Notes: generated by a model from the sequence alone, not told the origin. DNA of 64,000 bases from Acidobacteriota bacterium (GCA_014584695.1 JACTMI010000020.1:186001-250000); one strand, 5' to 3'. Positions 7,601 to 18,013 are shown, counted from the stretch's first letter. Program-made: numbers and translations.

Positions 7601-10600
7601 GGGTGGCGACGGGCCGGAAGCGCGGCCGCTTCCGACGCTGGGTCGTCCGGCCGGCGTTCTGGTTCGTCGCGGCTCTGGCGCTGGCGTTCGGTGCCCTCCA
7701 CCTCTTCCTCGGCTCGGATCTGGCGCGCGAGCGCGGACGCGACCTGCTGGCCGCCCGGCTCTCCGAGGCGCTCGCCCGGCCGGTCGCGGTCGGCGGCGTC
7801 GACTTCGAGCTGTTGCCGCTCGGACTCGAGCTCCGCGATCTCGAGATCGCCTCGGACCGTCCCGACGAAGCGCCGTTCGCGCGCGTGCGCCGGCTGCAGA
7901 TCGAGGCCGAGGTCACCGGCTTCCGGCGTGCCGCGGTGCGGCTGCGGTCGGTTCGCATCGAAGGGCTCGACCTGTCGCTGGTCTTCCGCGAGGAGGGGGG
8001 CGACAACATCCCGCGGCCGCCGCGGCGGGAGGGGAGCGGGCGCCAGCTCGACCTGCGCATCGACGCGCTCGCGGTCGCCGATTCGGCGGTGACCGTGGCG
8101 GAGCGGCGGGCCGAGGTCGACGTCGCCGCGCGCGCGGTGGCGGTGCGTCTGCTGGGCCTGGGCGGCACCGATCTCGCCGGCACCGTCGTGGCGCAACAGA
8201 TCGAGCTGGGCTTGCCGAGAGCGCGCCCGCTGCCGCTCGCACTGGCGACACGGGTCGAGCTCTACCGGGACCGGCTCGAGATCGTCTCCGCGCGCGTCGA
8301 CGGGCCGGACCTGCATGCGCGCGTCTCGGGCCCGATCCTGTGGATGCCGGAGACCCGACTCGAGCTCACCGCGCGCATCGACGCCACCGGCGCGGTGGCC
8401 GACCACCTCGGCTACCTGGACGGCGAGGTCGCCGGCGCGGCGCGGATCGACGGCGTCTTCCGCTGGCGGCCGGAGGCCTGGGGGTTTCGCGGCGAGGTCA
8501 CCTCGCCGCGGCTCGACCTGTTCGGGTTTCGTCTCGAGCAGCTGGCGGGCACCGTCGCCGGGGAGGAGCGCTCGATCCGCTTCGACCTCGCCCGCGGGCG
8601 CTTCGAAGGCGGTGAGGTGCACGGCGCTTTCGCCGTCGACCTGGCCGATCGCCGTTACCCCTCCCGGCTCGAGCTCGGCCTGGTCGAGGGCGATCTGGAT
8701 CGCCTGTTGAACCGCTTCGGCGTGCCGGTCGCCGGACTGGGGGGCGAAGTCTCCGGGCCCTTCCGCTACGACTTCGATCTGGTCGCCGCGGCGCGCGGTC
8801 GCGGCGACGGTACCTTCGAGATCCTGCCCGAAGCGGCGTCGAGCCAGCGCGTGCCGGTCGCGGGCACGGTCGACCTGCGCCTGCTGGACGGGCGGATCGA
8901 GCTGCCGGCGATCGATCTGGCGACCTCGGGCCAGCGGATCGCGGCGAGCGGCGGCTACGGGCTCGAGGACGAGCGCGGCCGCTTCCAGTTCGACGTGCGC
9001 AGCGAGGACCTCGGCGAGCTGGTCGCGCTGCTCCCCTTCGCGGAGCCGGGCGCGCTCTGGCAGCCGAGCGCCGGGACCGGGTTGGTCGCCGGGTCCGTCG
9101 AGCTCGCCCCGCGGGCGCGCTTCGAGGTCGAGCTCGAGCTCGCCTGCGCGGCGGTCGAAGCGCCCGGCTTTCGGGCGCGCCGCCTGGTCGGCAGCGTGCG
9201 CGCGAGCGAGGAGGCGGTCGACGCCCTCGACCTGACGCTCGAGACGGCGGGCGGGAGGCTCGGGCTCCAGGGCCGGATCTCCTGGGCCGAGGCGGGGGGC
9301 GAGGCGGACGGCCTCGACCTCGATCTCGACGCTTCGCGCTGGCCACTCGATCAGGCCCGCCCGTGGCTCCCCTTCGAGCTGCCGCTCGATGGGCTCTGGA
9401 GCGGCGACCTGCACCTCGGCGGCTCGCTCGAGCGACTAAGCGGGCGGCTCTCCGGAGTGGTGGCGCCGGCCCTTCTGGGGGAGGTCGAGGTCGACCGCGT
9501 CGCCGTGGACCTAGACTTCGACCCGGAGCGTGTGCGTGTCGACCGCGCGGTGGCCAGCGCGGCGGCCGGGACGGTCGAGGCGGGCGGGACGCTGCTGCTG
9601 GAGAGCGGCGAGCTCGAATTCGCCGCCGCGGCGCCCGGCGTCGAGCTGGGGGCCGCGCCGCTCGCGGGCCTGCTCGCCGAGCGCCTCTCCGGAGCGCTGG
9701 ATCTGACCGCGACGATCCGGGGCACGCTCGACGCTCCCGCGCTGAATCTGCGGGGCGAGCTGCGCGGCCTGGGCGTCGCGGGCCAGCCGGTGGAGCTCGA
9801 GGGGGGCGGCAGGCTGGAGCTCGCGTGGGCCGCGGATCAGCTGGAGCTCGACCTCGACCTGCCGGGACTGCTGCGCCTCCGCGGCGGCGGCGAGCTCGAC
9901 CTCGAGCGGGAGTCCGAGCTCCGATTCGGCCTCGAGAGCGGGAGCGTCGAGCGCCTGGCGGCGGCGGTGGCCGGCGTCGGGGTGGAAGGCCTCTCCGGCG
10001 CACTCGCGGGCGAAGTCGCGGTCCGCGTCGGGCCGGACTCGCCGCTGGCGGCGGAGCTGACCTTTCCCGAGCTCGCCTTCCGCTACCGCGAGCGACAGCT
10101 GCACAGCCTCGAACCGGTCCGGATCGCGCTCGACGCTGATTCGGTCCGCCTGCGATCGGTCTATCTCGGCATGCCGAACAGCGAAGACGAGCTGTTCGTG
10201 GGCGGCGCGGTGCTGCTGTCGCCGGCGCCGCAGCTCGACCTGCGCGTGCAGGCGAGCCTGGACGCCGGCTGGGCGCGCCCCTTTCTCGCCGGCCTCGATC
10301 TCGAAGGTCGGATCGACGCCATCGCGGTGGTGCGAGGCGCTCTCGACCGGCCGGAGATCAACGGCCAGGCCGAGCTCTCGCAAAGCCGCTTGATCCCGCC
10401 CCAGATTCCGCACAGCCTGGAGCGCCTGCGGGCGGTGCTGCTGCTCTATCCGCGCGCGCTGGTGCTCGACTCGCTCGCCGCCGACCTGGCCGGGGGCACG
10501 GTGCGGGCCAAGGGGCGCGTCGAGCTGCCCGAAGGCGGCGAGCCGAGCTACCGCTTCGAAACGACCGTGCGCGGCTCGACGCTGCGCTGGCCGGCGGGTT

Positions 10601-11523
10601 GGCTGCTGCGCAGCGACGCGGACTTGGCTCTCACCTCGACCGCCGACGGCCGGCAGCTGCGCGGCGAAGTCCGGCTCGACCGCGCTCTCTATCTGCAGGA
10701 CGTCGCCTTGTCGCCCGCCCAGCTGCTCCAGCGGGTGCTGACGCGCGGCCGCCTGGACGTGGTGGAGACCGACGATCTGCTGTCGACCACGTACCTCGCG
10801 ATCGGCATCCGCGCTCCGGCGGCGCTCGCCGTCCGCAACAACCTCGCCCGGCTCTCCGGTGGCGGCGACCTGACCGTGCGCGGCTCGCTGGCGCGGCCGG
10901 TGCTCTTCGGCGAAGTCGAGCTCGAGCCGGGGGGCACGGTCGAGTACGGTGGCAACACCTACCGGATCGAGCGCGCGCGCATCGCCTTCGCCAACCCCGC
11001 GCGCATCGAGCCGGTGCTGGACATCGTCGCGCACGCCAAGGTCGAGAACTACGACGTCGCCGTGCGGCTGGGTGGCACGCTGGAGCGTCTGGAGACCTCC
11101 TTCTCCTCCGACCCGCCGCTGCCGGACTTGGACGTCCTGGCGCTGCTGTCGGTGGGCGCGCCGATCGACGCGCCGGCCGGCGGCGGCGCGACGGCGGTCG
11201 GTGGCTCCGCCAGCCAGGCCGCGGAGACGATCCTCTACGGGCAGGCGGCCTCGCTGCTGTCCGAGCGGGTCAACCGGCTCTTCGGGTTCGACAAGCTGCG
11301 CATCGACCCGCTCACCTCGGGCGACTCGATCTCCGCGGCGCGGGTGACCGTCGGCAAGCGGATCTCGCGCCAGGTCTACGTCACGTACTCGGTGGATCCG
11401 ACCTCGACCGCGCAGCAGATCCTGCAGGTCGAATGGCGCCTCACCGACCGGCTGGTGCTGGTCCTGACCCAGAACGGCAACGATTCCTACGCCGTCGACG
11501 CGCGATGGGAGTCCAGGTTCTGA
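7597..11523 (+). CDS. tamB: TamB-family inner-membrane-anchored translocation/lipid-transport protein
   Basis: The product has 1308 residues. The ATG sits in an ATGA overlap with nadK. One N-terminal membrane anchor is visible at about 16-38 (PAFWFVAALALAFGALHLFL). An AsmA-like start follows (LSEALARPVAVGGVDFELLP), then about 900 residues of repetitive beta-strand sequence with few cysteines, as in periplasm-spanning bridge proteins. The C-terminal 300 residues match the TamB/DUF490 domain (GTVEYGGNTYRIERARIAF, DPPLPDLDVLALLSVG). TamB works with the outer membrane protein TamA in barrel assembly and in moving phospholipid between the membranes. The partner overlaps the end of this gene, which supports the call. 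Confidence 0.9.
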   Translation: MRVATGRKRGRFRRWVVRPAFWFVAALALAFGALHLFLGSDLARERGRDLLAARLSEALARPVAVGGVDFELLPLGLELRDLEIASDRPDEAPFARVRRLQIEAEVTGFRRAAVRLRSVRIEGLDLSLVFREEGGDNIPRPPRREGSGRQLDLRIDALAVADSAVTVAERRAEVDVAARAVAVRLLGLGGTDLAGTVVAQQIELGLPRARPLPLALATRVELYRDRLEIVSARVDGPDLHARVSGPILWMPETRLELTARIDATGAVADHLGYLDGEVAGAARIDGVFRWRPEAWGFRGEVTSPRLDLFGFRLEQLAGTVAGEERSIRFDLARGRFEGGEVHGAFAVDLADRRYPSRLELGLVEGDLDRLLNRFGVPVAGLGGEVSGPFRYDFDLVAAARGRGDGTFEILPEAASSQRVPVAGTVDLRLLDGRIELPAIDLATSGQRIAASGGYGLEDERGRFQFDVRSEDLGELVALLPFAEPGALWQPSAGTGLVAGSVELAPRARFEVELELACAAVEAPGFRARRLVGSVRASEEAVDALDLTLETAGGRLGLQGRISWAEAGGEADGLDLDLDASRWPLDQARPWLPFELPLDGLWSGDLHLGGSLERLSGRLSGVVAPALLGEVEVDRVAVDLDFDPERVRVDRAVASAAAGTVEAGGTLLLESGELEFAAAAPGVELGAAPLAGLLAERLSGALDLTATIRGTLDAPALNLRGELRGLGVAGQPVELEGGGRLELAWAADQLELDLDLPGLLRLRGGGELDLERESELRFGLESGSVERLAAAVAGVGVEGLSGALAGEVAVRVGPDSPLAAELTFPELAFRYRERQLHSLEPVRIALDADSVRLRSVYLGMPNSEDELFVGGAVLLSPAPQLDLRVQASLDAGWARPFLAGLDLEGRIDAIAVVRGALDRPEINGQAELSQSRLIPPQIPHSLERLRAVLLLYPRALVLDSLAADLAGGTVRAKGRVELPEGGEPSYRFETTVRGSTLRWPAGWLLRSDADLALTSTADGRQLRGEVRLDRALYLQDVALSPAQLLQRVLTRGRLDVVETDDLLSTTYLAIGIRAPAALAVRNNLARLSGGGDLTVRGSLARPVLFGEVELEPGGTVEYGGNTYRIERARIAFANPARIEPVLDIVAHAKVENYDVAVRLGGTLERLETSFSSDPPLPDLDVLALLSVGAPIDAPAGGGATAVGGSASQAAETILYGQAASLLSERVNRLFGFDKLRIDPLTSGDSISAARVTVGKRISRQVYVTYSVDPTSTAQQILQVEWRLTDRLVLVLTQNGNDSYAVDARWESRF

Positions 11524-14273
11524 TCGGCGCGACGGCCCTGCTCGTGGCCGGTCTGGCCGCTGGCGCCGCGGTCGAGGCGACGCCGCCGCGGCCGGTGGTG
11601 GCGATCGAGGTTCGCGGCGACGCGCCGATCGCCCCTGACGAGCTCGAACAGCTGCTGGCGATCGAGGTCGGCCAGCCGCTCGACGAGGAGCGTGTGCGGC
11701 GGACGCTGCTGCGCATCAGCCGGTCGGGGCGCGCCGCGGAGGCGGCCGTCTACGCGCGCGACGAAGCCGGGGGGCGGGTCGCCGTGGTCGTGCTGTGGGC
11801 CGATCCGCAGGCCGCCGCGGTCGAGCTGGCGGGCGAGCTGCCGCTCGCTCGCGACCAGCTCCTGGCACTGGTGCCCCAGGTCGCGGGCGAGCCCCTGCGC
11901 GAGGACCGCGTGCTGCGCGGGGTCTACCGCCTCGAGGAGGCGTTGCGCGCCGAGGGCTACCTCGACGCGCGGGTCGCCCTGGCCGTGGGCGCCGATGGCG
12001 GCCGGGGCGGCGTCGCCATCGTCTACACCGTGAGCGCGGGCGAGCGCTGGCGGGTGGGCGAGCTCGCGCTCGACGGCCTGGGCGACGCGGTGCCGCGCCA
12101 GGAGGCCATCGCCGCGCTGCGGGCGCAACCGGGCGAGCCGCTGCGGTCGGCTTCGGTGCGGGACGATCCGGAGCGCTTGCAGCGACTCCTCATCCGCCGC
12201 GGCTACCGGCTCGCGCGGGTGGAGGCGGCGACCGAGCAGCGGCATCCGGAGAGCCGCACCGCCGACCTCGCCTACCGGGTGACGCTGGGCCCGGTCGTCG
12301 AGCTCGAGCTGGTCGGCGCGGATCGCAAGCAACTCGAGCGTCGCGATCTGCTCCCGTTCATGGGCGCCGCCGGCTACGACGAGGCCCTGCTGCTCCAGGC
12401 CGTGGCGCAGATCCGCAGCGATTTCCAGAAGCGGGGCCACTATCGCGTCCAGGTGGACAGCGAAGAGCGCCGTGAAGGCGATCGCCTGGTGGTGCGCCTG
12501 GAGGTGATCCCCGGTCCCCGCTTCAGCCTCGAGGAGCTCCGGTTCGCGGGCAACGAGACGGTGCCGGCGGACCAGCTCGGCCGGCGCATGGCGACCGCTC
12601 CCCGGCGCTTGCTCACGCCGGGCAGTGGTCGCCTGGTCGACGAGGTCCTGGCGGCCGACCTGTCGAACCTGCGCTCCTTCTACGCCCTGGAGGGCTACGG
12701 CGAGGCGCGTGTCGGCCCCGCCCGGGTCGAGGAGCAGGGTGACCGACTGAGCCTCACGGTCGAGATCTCCGAGGGACCGCGACGGCGGGTGGGCGAGCTG
12801 CGGCTCGAGGGGGTCGAGCGCCTCGATGCCGAGGCGCTGCGGCGCGACCTGCCGATCGCGCCCGGCCGCCCCTACCACCGCGTCCTGGTCGAGCTGGCGC
12901 TCGACCAGGTGAAGGCGGCCTACGAACGCCAGGGCTTCGGCGCCGCGCTCGCGTCGGCGAACACCGAGTGGAACGCCGACCGCTCGCTCGCCACGGTCAC
13001 GATTCGCGTGCTCGAAGGGCAGCGCACCGAGATCGACGCCGTGCTCCTGCGCGGCCTGCGGCGGACGCGAACCGACGTGGTCCGGCGCTTCGTCGATCTC
13101 GAGCCGGGCGAGCCGCTGTCGACGGTGCGACTGCTGGAGACCCAGCGGCAGCTCTATCGTCTCGGCATCTTCTCGCGCGTCGACGTGCAGGTGCCGCGGG
13201 CGAGCCCGGGCGGCGGCGCGGCGGAGGTCGTGATCCAGCTCGAGGAGGGGCGAACCCGGTCGGTCGCCTACGGCGCCGGCTACGACTCCGAGACCGGCGC
13301 GCGCGGCCTGCTCCGCCTGTCGCAGCAGGACCTGTTCGGGCGCGCGGTCTCGGTCGGCCTCGACGCGATCGCCGGCGAGCGCAATCAGCTCTTCCGGCTC
13401 CTCTACCGCCAGCCCTACCTGTTCACGACGCGGCTCGAGCTGCTCGGCAACCTCTACCGGGAGGTCGAGGACCGCCCGGCGTTCGACGTCCTGCGGCGCG
13501 GCTCGCAAGTCGGGCTGGCGCGCCAGCTGGGGGATCTGCGCCTGGGCGCCACCTTCGACTACCGGATCGTCGAGCTGGAGTCTCTCGATCCCGACGTGGA
13601 CGTGCCGCTCGAAAGCCGCAACGCGCGGGTCGCGAGCCTGACGCCCTCCGTGCTCTACGATCGGCGCGACGATCCGCTCGACCCGCGACGGGGCTGGAGC
13701 GTCTCCGGACAGATCGAGCGCGCGGCGCCGCTGTTCGATGCCGACGCCGAGTTCACGAAGCTGTTCGCGCAGTGGACCGGCTATCTCGACCTGCGCCGCT
13801 TCGGCGTCGTCGCCGCGAGCCTGCGCGGCGGCTCGATCGAGAATCACCGCGCGGCCACCGAGCGCGGCGACCAGGGCATCGACCTGGTGCCGGCGGCCGA
13901 GCGCTTCTACGCCGGCGGCCGCACCAGCCACCGCGCCTACTCGCGCGACGAGCTGGGAATCGCCGGCGAGACGCTGTTCGTGCGCGGGCCGGAAAGGGTG
14001 GTACCGCTCGGCGGCGGCGCCCTGGCGCTCGGCAACTTCGAATACCGGTTCGGTATCGCGGGTCCCGTCGGCGGGTCGCTGTTCGTCGACGTGGGGCAGG
14101 TCTGGCGCTCGACGAGCGAGGTCGACTTGCGGCAGCTGCGCTGGGGCGCCGGCGTCGGCGTGCGGTACCTGTCGCCGATCGGACCGCTGCGGCTCGAGAT
14201 CGGTTGGAAGCTCGACCGCGAGCCCTACGAGGCGCCGAGCGTCTGGTTCATCAGCCTCGGCAACCCGTTCTGA
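11505..14273 (+). CDS. tamA: TamA/BamA-family outer membrane protein (POTRA repeats plus Omp85 barrel)
   Basis: The product has 922 residues. The ATG at 11505 lies inside the last codons of tamB, gives a signal peptide (VLIGATALLVAGLAAGAAV), and overlaps tamB by 19 bases. Residues 30 to about 545 hold at least five POTRA-like units, recognisable by openings such as VVAIEVRGDAPI, VGELALDGLG, FSLEELRFAGNETV, VGELRLEGVERL and IDAVLLRGLRRTRTD. The last 370 residues form the Omp85 barrel (surface antigen D15 type), ending in aromatic GNPF as expected for recognition by the BAM machine. The protein is longer than E. coli TamA (three POTRA units) and has as many or more than BamA. Its link to tamB favours the TamA role, though a BamA-like role is not excluded. 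Confidence 0.9.
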   Translation: MGVQVLIGATALLVAGLAAGAAVEATPPRPVVAIEVRGDAPIAPDELEQLLAIEVGQPLDEERVRRTLLRISRSGRAAEAAVYARDEAGGRVAVVVLWADPQAAAVELAGELPLARDQLLALVPQVAGEPLREDRVLRGVYRLEEALRAEGYLDARVALAVGADGGRGGVAIVYTVSAGERWRVGELALDGLGDAVPRQEAIAALRAQPGEPLRSASVRDDPERLQRLLIRRGYRLARVEAATEQRHPESRTADLAYRVTLGPVVELELVGADRKQLERRDLLPFMGAAGYDEALLLQAVAQIRSDFQKRGHYRVQVDSEERREGDRLVVRLEVIPGPRFSLEELRFAGNETVPADQLGRRMATAPRRLLTPGSGRLVDEVLAADLSNLRSFYALEGYGEARVGPARVEEQGDRLSLTVEISEGPRRRVGELRLEGVERLDAEALRRDLPIAPGRPYHRVLVELALDQVKAAYERQGFGAALASANTEWNADRSLATVTIRVLEGQRTEIDAVLLRGLRRTRTDVVRRFVDLEPGEPLSTVRLLETQRQLYRLGIFSRVDVQVPRASPGGGAAEVVIQLEEGRTRSVAYGAGYDSETGARGLLRLSQQDLFGRAVSVGLDAIAGERNQLFRLLYRQPYLFTTRLELLGNLYREVEDRPAFDVLRRGSQVGLARQLGDLRLGATFDYRIVELESLDPDVDVPLESRNARVASLTPSVLYDRRDDPLDPRRGWSVSGQIERAAPLFDADAEFTKLFAQWTGYLDLRRFGVVAASLRGGSIENHRAATERGDQGIDLVPAAERFYAGGRTSHRAYSRDELGIAGETLFVRGPERVVPLGGGALALGNFEYRFGIAGPVGGSLFVDVGQVWRSTSEVDLRQLRWGAGVGVRYLSPIGPLRLEIGWKLDREPYEAPSVWFISLGNPF

Positions 14274-14372
14274 GGCGGTCCCGCGCGGTGGCGGTTTGAC
14301 CCCTTCCGAGCGCGGCGGATAGACTCCTTGCGGGCCCCGGCGCATGGTTCGCCGCCGCCCCCCGAGCCCGCT

Positions 14373-15602
14373 GTGTCCCCTCACCCCGAGCGTCCCGTTG
14401 CCCCGTTCGCCACCGTCGGCGAAGCTGTGGAGGAGTTCCGCGCCGGCCGATTCGTCGTCCTGGTCGACGACGAGGACCGCGAGAACGAGGGCGACCTCGC
14501 GATCGCCGCCGAGGCGGTCACGCCCGAGGCGGTCAATTTCATGGCCCGTTTCGGGCGCGGCCTGATCTGTCTGGCGCTCACCGAGGAGCGCTGCGAAGAG
14601 CTCGCCCTGCCGCTGATGGTGAGCCACAACACCTCGCCCTTCGGCACCGCCTTCACGGTCTCGATCGAGGCGCGCGGGCGGGTGACGACCGGCATCTCGG
14701 CGGCGGACCGCGCGGCGACGATCCGAACCGCGGTCGATCCGGCGACGCGGCCGGAGGACCTGCTGCGTCCGGGACACGTCTTCCCGCTGCGGGCGCGGCC
14801 GGGCGGGGTGCTCAAGCGCGCGGGCCAGACCGAGGCCTCGGTCGACCTCGCGCGGCTCGCCGGCTTGACGCCGGCGGCGGCGATCTGCGAGATCATGAAA
14901 GACGACGGCACCATGGCCCGGGTGCCCGACCTGGTCGAGTTCGCCTTCCGGCACGGCCTGCGGATCCTCACCGTGGCCGAGCTGATCCGCCATCGGATGG
15001 CGACCGAGCGGCTGGTCGAGCGGCTCGCCTCGCCCCGGTTGCCGACCGCCTGGGGCGAGTTCCGAGTCCACGCCTACCGCGCCGAAGCGACCGGCGAAGA
15101 GCACATGGCGCTGGTGGCGGGCGACGTCTCGGGCGACGAACCGGTCTTGGTGCGCGTCCACAGTCAGTGCCTGACCGGCGACGTCTTCGGCTCGGCCCGG
15201 TGCGACTGCGGGCGGCAGCTCGAGCTGGCGCTCGAACAGATCGCGCACGAGGGGCGGGGCGTGCTGCTCTACCTGCTCCAGGAGGGGCGGGGGATCGGCC
15301 TCGCCAACAAGCTGCGCGCCTACGAGCTGCAGGACCGCGGCCACGACACCGTCGAAGCCAACGAGCGATTGGGCTTCGCCGCCGACGAGCGCGACTACGG
15401 CGTCGGCGCCCAGATCCTGCGCGATCTCGGGCTGCGCCGGCTGCGGCTGATGACCAACAACCCCCGCAAGTACGTGGCGCTCGACGGCTACGGTCTGGAG
15501 ATCGTCGAGCGGGTGCCGCTCGAAGTGCCGCCAACCGAAACCAGCCGCGACTACCTGCGCGCCAAGCGCGACAAGCTGGGCCACCTGCTGACCTTCGTCT
15601 GA
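14373..15602 (+). CDS. ribBA: Bifunctional DHBP synthase / GTP cyclohydrolase II
   Basis: The product has 409 residues from the GTG at 14373; an upstream in-frame TTG at 14328 would add 15 residues without family support. The N-terminal half is 3,4-dihydroxy-2-butanone 4-phosphate synthase ([40 protein letters not shown]). The C-terminal half is GTP cyclohydrolase II, with zinc ligands Cys266, Cys277 and Cys279 ([17 protein letters not shown]) and the catalytic stretch [13 protein letters not shown]. The two halves supply the two precursors of riboflavin. No other riboflavin gene is nearby and I saw no FMN riboswitch in the 99 bases upstream. A TAGACT hexamer at 14320 could be a -10 box. Confidence 0.94.
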   Translation: MSPHPERPVAPFATVGEAVEEFRAGRFVVLVDDEDRENEGDLAIAAEAVTPEAVNFMARFGRGLICLALTEERCEELALPLMVSHNTSPFGTAFTVSIEARGRVTTGISAADRAATIRTAVDPATRPEDLLRPGHVFPLRARPGGVLKRAGQTEASVDLARLAGLTPAAAICEIMKDDGTMARVPDLVEFAFRHGLRILTVAELIRHRMATERLVERLASPRLPTAWGEFRVHAYRAEATGEEHMALVAGDVSGDEPVLVRVHSQCLTGDVFGSARCDCGRQLELALEQIAHEGRGVLLYLLQEGRGIGLANKLRAYELQDRGHDTVEANERLGFAADERDYGVGAQILRDLGLRRLRLMTNNPRKYVALDGYGLEIVERVPLEVPPTETSRDYLRAKRDKLGHLLTFV

Positions 15603-15617
15603 GGCCGCCGGGCGACC

Positions 15618-16784
15618 GTGCGCCTGCTCTGGGTCGCCACCAAGCCGCCGCATCCGCCCACCGACGGCGGCCGCCGGCTGCTCGCGGAGTCGCTCGCGGC
15701 GCTCGCGGGAGCCGGGGTGAGCATCACTCTCGTCGCGCCGGCGGCCACGGGTGCCGCGGCGTCCCTGAGGGCGGCCTGCGAGCCGCGCCTGGTCGCGACG
15801 CGGGCCGGCGGCCGGGTGGCGAGCGGCCTGCGGGCCCTGGCCGGGCCGGAGCCGTGGGCGCTGGTGCGCCATCGCTGGCCGGCGCTCGCGCGCGAGGTCG
15901 CCGCGCTCTGCCGCGAGCGCGAGTTCGACTGGGTCGTCGCCGAACAGCTCCAGGCCTTCGCCGCGACCGCTCCCGCGCGCGAGCGCGGCGTGCCGGTCCT
16001 GCTGCGCGCCCAGAACGTCGAGAGCGCGCTCTGGCGCGGCGCGGCGGAGCGCGCCGGCGGGCTCGCCCGCCGCGCGCTGGCGCGCGAAGCCCGGCGGCTG
16101 GCCGCGCGCGAGGCTAAGGTCGTCGCCGGGTGTGAGCTCGTGGCGGCGCTCTCGGCCGGCGACGCGGCCGAGCTCGCCCGGCTGGCGGGCGCGGGAAGCC
16201 GCATCGCCGTTCTGCCGGCCCCCTTCCCGGCGGAGCTCCCCGCGGGCGGCGCGACGCTCGCGGGCGCGCCGCCGCTGGTCTTTTTCGGCAGCGCGGGCTG
16301 GCTGCCCAATCGCGATGCCGAGCGCTGGCTGGTCGGCGAGGTCTGGCCGCTGCTGCGGCGCCGCCTGCCGGGCGCGCTCCTCCATCGGTTTGGCGGTGAA
16401 CCCGGGGAGCGCAGCCCGGGGATCGAGGACCATCCCGCTCCGGCCGATTCGAGTGTGGCGTTTTCCGCGGGCGCGATCCTGCTGCTGCCGATCCGGCTGG
16501 CGAGCGGGGTGCGGATCCGGATCCTCGAAGCCTGGGCGCGGGGCATCCCGGTGGTCGCGACCGCCGCGGCCGCTGCTGGCCTCGAGGTCGAGGACGGCCG
16601 CGAGCTGCTGCTGGCCGAGAGCCCGGACGACTTCGCCACCGCGGCCGAGCGGCTCGCGCTCCAGCCCGAGCTCGGAGCCGAGTTGACCCGAGCCGGCCGC
16701 CTGCGGCTGGCAGCCGACCATTCCCCCGCCCGCTTCGCCGCCCGCTTCCTCGAGCTGACGACCCGACCGCCGGAGCCGCGATGA
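15618..16784 (+). CDS. GT4-family (GT-B fold) glycosyltransferase
   Basis: The product has 388 residues from a GTG, 15 bases after ribBA. The N-terminus (MRLLWVATKPPHPPTDGGRR) is the usual acceptor-side Rossmann start of family 4 glycosyltransferases. The donor-binding half shows VFFGSAGWLPN near residue 220, LLPIRLASGVRIRILEAWARG near 290 (the conserved Glu of the nucleotide-sugar site) and GIPVVATAAAAAGLEV. It would add a sugar from a nucleotide donor at the cytoplasmic face. Its stop overlaps the next glycosyltransferase as ATGA, so the two are made together. Substrate cannot be told. Confidence 0.85.
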   Translation: MRLLWVATKPPHPPTDGGRRLLAESLAALAGAGVSITLVAPAATGAAASLRAACEPRLVATRAGGRVASGLRALAGPEPWALVRHRWPALAREVAALCREREFDWVVAEQLQAFAATAPARERGVPVLLRAQNVESALWRGAAERAGGLARRALAREARRLAAREAKVVAGCELVAALSAGDAAELARLAGAGSRIAVLPAPFPAELPAGGATLAGAPPLVFFGSAGWLPNRDAERWLVGEVWPLLRRRLPGALLHRFGGEPGERSPGIEDHPAPADSSVAFSAGAILLLPIRLASGVRIRILEAWARGIPVVATAAAAAGLEVEDGRELLLAESPDDFATAAERLALQPELGAELTRAGRLRLAADHSPARFAARFLELTTRPPEPR

Positions 16785-17965
16785 GGATCCTCCTGGTGAC
16801 GCCGCGGCCGCTCGCGCCGATCCGTCGCGGTCACCAGCTGCGGGCCTGGCAGCTCGCGAGAGGGCTCGCCGCGCTCGGTCACCGTGTGACGGTGCTCGAA
16901 CCGGGCGGAGAGATCCGGGCTCGGCCGGCCGCGGAGCCGGGCGAGGCGGAGGTGTTCGCGCGGATCGCGGTCCCCGTCCGTCCGGTTCTGGCGCCGCTCG
17001 GCGCGGTGAGCGCGTTTCTCCTCGGACTCCCGGCGCAGTCGGGCATCCACCTGTCGAGGGCCCTGGCCGACGCGACGACGAAGCTCGCGCGCGATTCCGA
17101 CCTGGTGGTGCTGCAGCTCGCGCGGCTCGGTGGACTGGCGAGCCGGCTGGAAGGCGTTCCCGTGGTGGCGGACCTCGTGGACAGTCTGGCCCTCAACTTC
17201 GAGCGCCGAGCACGGTTCGAGCGCCCCTGGGCGCGGCTGTTCTTTCGGCTCGAGGCTCGCCGCATGCTGGCCTGGGAGCGCGCGCTGGTGCGCCGGACGC
17301 ACGGCGCCTGGGTGGTCTCCGAGCGCGATCGAGCTTGGCTCGCCGCGCGGCTCGAGCCCACGCTGGCCGCGAAGCTGGCGCGGGTGCCGCTCGCGCTCGA
17401 GGCATCGCCGCCCCCCGCGGCAGCGCCGCGAGCGCGGTCGGCAGCGCGCGCAGTGGTGACGGGCAACCTCGGTTACTTCCCGACGCTGGACGGCCTGCGG
17501 CGGTTCCTCGCGGAATGCTGGCCCGCGGTGCGTGCGCGGCGTCCCGAACTCGATCTCGTGCTGGCGGGCGCTCGACCCCCCCGTCACTTGGTGCGCGCGG
17601 CACGTCGCGCGGGAGCGCGGGTCGTTCCGGAGCCGGCGGATCTGGCGGCGGTCCTCGCGGAGTCCCGCATGGCCCTGGTGCCGCTCGACGCCGGCTCCGG
17701 CGTGCCGATCAAGCTGCTGGAGGCGTGGGCCGCCGGCGTGCCGGTCGTTGCGTCTCCCTGGGCCGCCGCCGGCGCCGAGGCGCGCCCCGGCCTCGATCAC
17801 CTGCCGGCGGAGCGACCCGCCGACTGGCTGGCGGCCATCGAGTCCCTACTCGAGCACCCGGAAGAGGGCGAGCGCCTAGCCCGCGCCGGGCGCGAGCGGC
17901 TGGCCGAACGCTGGAGCCAGGCGCTGATGGAACGCGAGCTGGTGCGGCTCCTGGCGGCCCTCTGA
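16781..17965 (+). CDS. GT4-family (GT-B fold) glycosyltransferase
   Basis: The product has 394 residues. The ATG overlaps the previous stop by four bases. It opens MRILLVTPRPLAPIRRGHQL, a GT-B N-terminal sheet with the acceptor loop. The donor half shows VVTGNLGYFPTLDGLRRFL near 226, ELDLVLAGARPPRHLV, and MALVPLDAGSGVPIKLLEAW near 296 with the conserved Glu, then GVPVVASPWAAAGAEA. It resembles its upstream neighbour in layout, so the pair may be an old duplication or may add successive sugars to one chain. No lipid carrier or export gene is adjacent. Substrate unknown. Confidence 0.85.
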   Translation: MRILLVTPRPLAPIRRGHQLRAWQLARGLAALGHRVTVLEPGGEIRARPAAEPGEAEVFARIAVPVRPVLAPLGAVSAFLLGLPAQSGIHLSRALADATTKLARDSDLVVLQLARLGGLASRLEGVPVVADLVDSLALNFERRARFERPWARLFFRLEARRMLAWERALVRRTHGAWVVSERDRAWLAARLEPTLAAKLARVPLALEASPPPAAAPRARSAARAVVTGNLGYFPTLDGLRRFLAECWPAVRARRPELDLVLAGARPPRHLVRAARRAGARVVPEPADLAAVLAESRMALVPLDAGSGVPIKLLEAWAAGVPVVASPWAAAGAEARPGLDHLPAERPADWLAAIESLLEHPEEGERLARAGRERLAERWSQALMERELVRLLAAL

Positions 17966-18013
17966 TGCCGAGATGGAGCCCTGCACAAGGTTCGCGACCC
18001 GGTCCCGGCTAGG

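Noticed and set aside
11487-16721. A 1744-codon open frame on the minus strand
   Set aside because: It runs antisense to tamA, ribBA and a glycosyltransferase. Its product is low-complexity Arg/Ala/Gln-rich sequence with no domain; long antisense frames are expected in such GC-rich DNA.
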